From Verrucomicrobiia bacterium (GTDB taxonomy: Bacteria; Verrucomicrobiota; Verrucomicrobiia; Verrucomicrobiales; DEV007), in NCBI GenBank assembly GCA_030427505.1, contig JAUICH010000009.1, forward strand, positions 1-64,000: DNA of 64,000 bases, given 5' to 3'. Positions 62,255 to 64,000 of this stretch are shown one piece after another (position 1 is the first letter of the stretch; each line of letters starts with the position of its first letter). Position numbers and translations under genes: made by a program. Under the pieces are notes generated by a model. It saw only the letters and a list, made by a program, of their open reading frames with translations. It ran no database searches and was not told the DNA's origin.

Positions 62255-63769
62255 CTACTCCCACTCGATACTCGCCGGTGGCTTCGTGGAAATGTCGTAG
62301 AGCACCCGGTTCACGCCCGGCACGCCGTTCAGGATGCGGTTCGAGGCTTCCGCCAGAAGTTCGTAGGGCAGGTGCACCCAGTTGGCCGTCATGGCGTCCG
62401 TGCTAACCACTGCCCTCAGACTGATGGCATATTCGTAGGAACGTTCGTCCCCTTTCACACCCACGGTACGGACGGGAATGAGGGCCGCGTAGGCCTGCCA
62501 GACATGATCGTACCAGTCGCGGCTTTTCAACAGGCCAATGAAAATGGCGTCCGCCTCGCGAATGATTTCCAGTTTGTCCGGAGTGATTTCGCCCGGACAA
62601 CGCACCGCCAGACCAGGACCCGGGAAGGGATGCCGGCCCACCACGGCCTCGGGCAGGCCCAGCGCCCGGCCCAGGTCGCGCACTTCGTCTTTGAAAAGTT
62701 CGTGCAGCGGTTCGATGACGCGCCCATCGGCCTTCATTTCCAGGATCCGGTCCACGCGGTTGTGGTGTGTCTTGATCCGTGATGCAATGGAACCGCTGGT
62801 GGCGCTCTCGATCACGTCGGGATACAGCGTCCCTTGAGCGAGGAGATCCGGATCGCCGGCCACATCAAAGAAAACGTCAATGAACAGGTCGCCAATGCGG
62901 CGGCGTTTCTCTTCCGGATCGGTGACGCCCTCCAGGCGGGCGAGGAATTTTTCGGAAACGTCCACGAGTTCGATCTCGATACCCACGGACTCGAACTGCT
63001 TCACCACTTCTTGGGCTTCATCTTTTCGCAACAGGCCGTGATCGACAAAAATGTAGCGGACCTTGACCCCGGCTTCGAAGAGCAACTTTGCCAGCACGGA
63101 AGAGTCCACACCACCGGAAACGCCACACACCACGGTGCGTTCGCCCACTTCTTCGCGGACGGATTCCAGGAGGTGATCCTTGAAAGACTCTATTTCGAAC
63201 TTCGGCGGGTCCTTGGCCAGGCTGAGGAAATTCTTCAAGACCAGCATCCCCTCTTCGCTGTGCGTGACCTCCGGGTGAAACTGGATGCCATAGAAGCCTT
63301 CGCACCATTGCAACGCCACGGGAATGCTGTCCAGGTTTTCGCCCAGCACCACCGCGCCCTCGGGGAGCTGGCTGACCGTGTCCGAGTGGCTCATCCAGAT
63401 CTGGGAACGTTCGCTGAGCCCTTGAAGGAGAGTGCCGCCGCTGAGCGGTATGAGCGTGGCGGGCCCATACTCGCGCGTGTGGCCGGGGCAGACGGCGCCA
63501 CCGAACTTGATGTTCAGCAACTGCATGCCGTAGCACACCCCCAGCACGGGCACGCCCATGGCTTTCAGGTACTCGAAATCGATATCCGGCGCGTCTTTCT
63601 CCGAAGTACTGCGCGGTCCGCCCGACAGAATGACGGCGGCGGGGCTTCCAGTTTGGTCCAACTCTCCCGGCTGGTAGAGGCGGGAGTAGTAGCCCAACTC
63701 CCGGACCCGGCGAACGATCAGTTGCGAGTACTGCGACCCAAAATCAATGACAGCGATGGTGCGATCCAT
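62255..63769 (-). CDS. guaA: GMP synthase (glutamine-hydrolysing)
   Basis: The 504-residue enzyme converts XMP to GMP with ATP and glutamine. The N-terminal class I amidotransferase has the catalytic Cys in GVCYGMQLL (about 80) and the His/Glu pair in GIQFHPEVTHS (about 165). The synthetase part has the ATP-pyrophosphatase P-loop CGVSGGVDSSVLAKLL (about 215) and the C-terminal dimer domain ending KPPASIEWE. Length is normal. guaB lies 49 bases upstream in the same direction, so the two purine genes form an operon. Confidence 0.97.
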   Translation of the reverse strand: MDRTIAVIDFGSQYSQLIVRRVRELGYYSRLYQPGELDQTGSPAAVILSGGPRSTSEKDAPDIDFEYLKAMGVPVLGVCYGMQLLNIKFGGAVCPGHTREYGPATLIPLSGGTLLQGLSERSQIWMSHSDTVSQLPEGAVVLGENLDSIPVALQWCEGFYGIQFHPEVTHSEEGMLVLKNFLSLAKDPPKFEIESFKDHLLESVREEVGERTVVCGVSGGVDSSVLAKLLFEAGVKVRYIFVDHGLLRKDEAQEVVKQFESVGIEIELVDVSEKFLARLEGVTDPEEKRRRIGDLFIDVFFDVAGDPDLLAQGTLYPDVIESATSGSIASRIKTHHNRVDRILEMKADGRVIEPLHELFKDEVRDLGRALGLPEAVVGRHPFPGPGLAVRCPGEITPDKLEIIREADAIFIGLLKSRDWYDHVWQAYAALIPVRTVGVKGDERSYEYAISLRAVVSTDAMTANWVHLPYELLAEASNRILNGVPGVNRVLYDISTKPPASIEWE

Positions 63770-63818
63770 TTCAAAAATCCCTGCGCTCTAGCGTTTCTAC
63801 CCAAATACCTGACCTCTC

Positions 63819-64000
<182 letters not shown>

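Overview
The window looks like a chromosomal segment of a GC-rich, Gram-negative bacterium, most likely a member of the Verrucomicrobiota (Opitutae-like). This placement is inferred from gene content: an SHD1-domain secreted protein, a BatA-BatE von Willebrand operon, LpxI/LpxB with a Gfo/Idh oxidoreductase between them, a sulfatase, cytochrome c plus beta-propeller secreted pairs, a two-partner-secretion exoprotein, and intergenic palindromic elements of a kind I associate with Planctomycetes/Verrucomicrobia genomes. No rRNA or tRNA was seen to confirm it.

Layout. 1-2332 (minus): N-terminal 777 codons of a filamentous-haemagglutinin-like exoprotein that runs off the left edge. 2995-17922: the accessory centrepiece. 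A PAPS-type sulfotransferase (minus) and a 4024-residue PKS-NRPS (plus) are transcribed divergently and are bracketed by two copies of a ~0.5 kb inverted-repeat element. The megasynthase reads KS-AT-DH-MT-psiKR-ER-KR-ACP-C-A-T and ends in a domain that resembles cyanobacterial acyl-ACP reductase (AAR) rather than a normal NRPS thioester reductase. The A-domain code I read (D-I-L-Q-F-G-L-V-W-K) is close to the glycine code. The predicted product is a reduced, possibly C-methylated polyketide joined to glycine and released as an aldehyde, possibly sulfated.

17976-24879: an AsmA-like membrane protein, an ABCG-type half transporter, a secreted two-gene module and a lipoprotein aminopeptidase-like protein. 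24893-27460: a large hybrid histidine kinase. 27461-28584: a gene-free stretch with hairpin repeats. 28585-31841: a second, fuller copy of the secreted module (cytochrome c/PA14 protein plus beta-propeller). 32129-39597: a six-gene bat operon (DUF58, DUF4381-like, BatA, BatB-BatC fusion, BatD, BatE) without an adjacent MoxR ATPase. 39820-46562: envelope and secreted proteins (LysM, TPR, thioredoxin-like, sulfatase, an exported methyltransferase, an SHD1/C39-like protein).

46618-64000 is mostly housekeeping: rpiB, an inactive M28-like protein, lpxI-Gfo/Idh-lpxB (genes overlapping by 4 bases), photolyase plus SRPBCC, dnaX-ybaB, an EEP-fold membrane protein, a valine-pyruvate-type aminotransferase, a two-component system behind a pseudopilin, a Nudix hydrolase, and guaA-guaB (guaB cut by the right edge). 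The dnaX gene carries what looks like a complete programmed -1 frameshift signal that would make a short gamma subunit next to tau.
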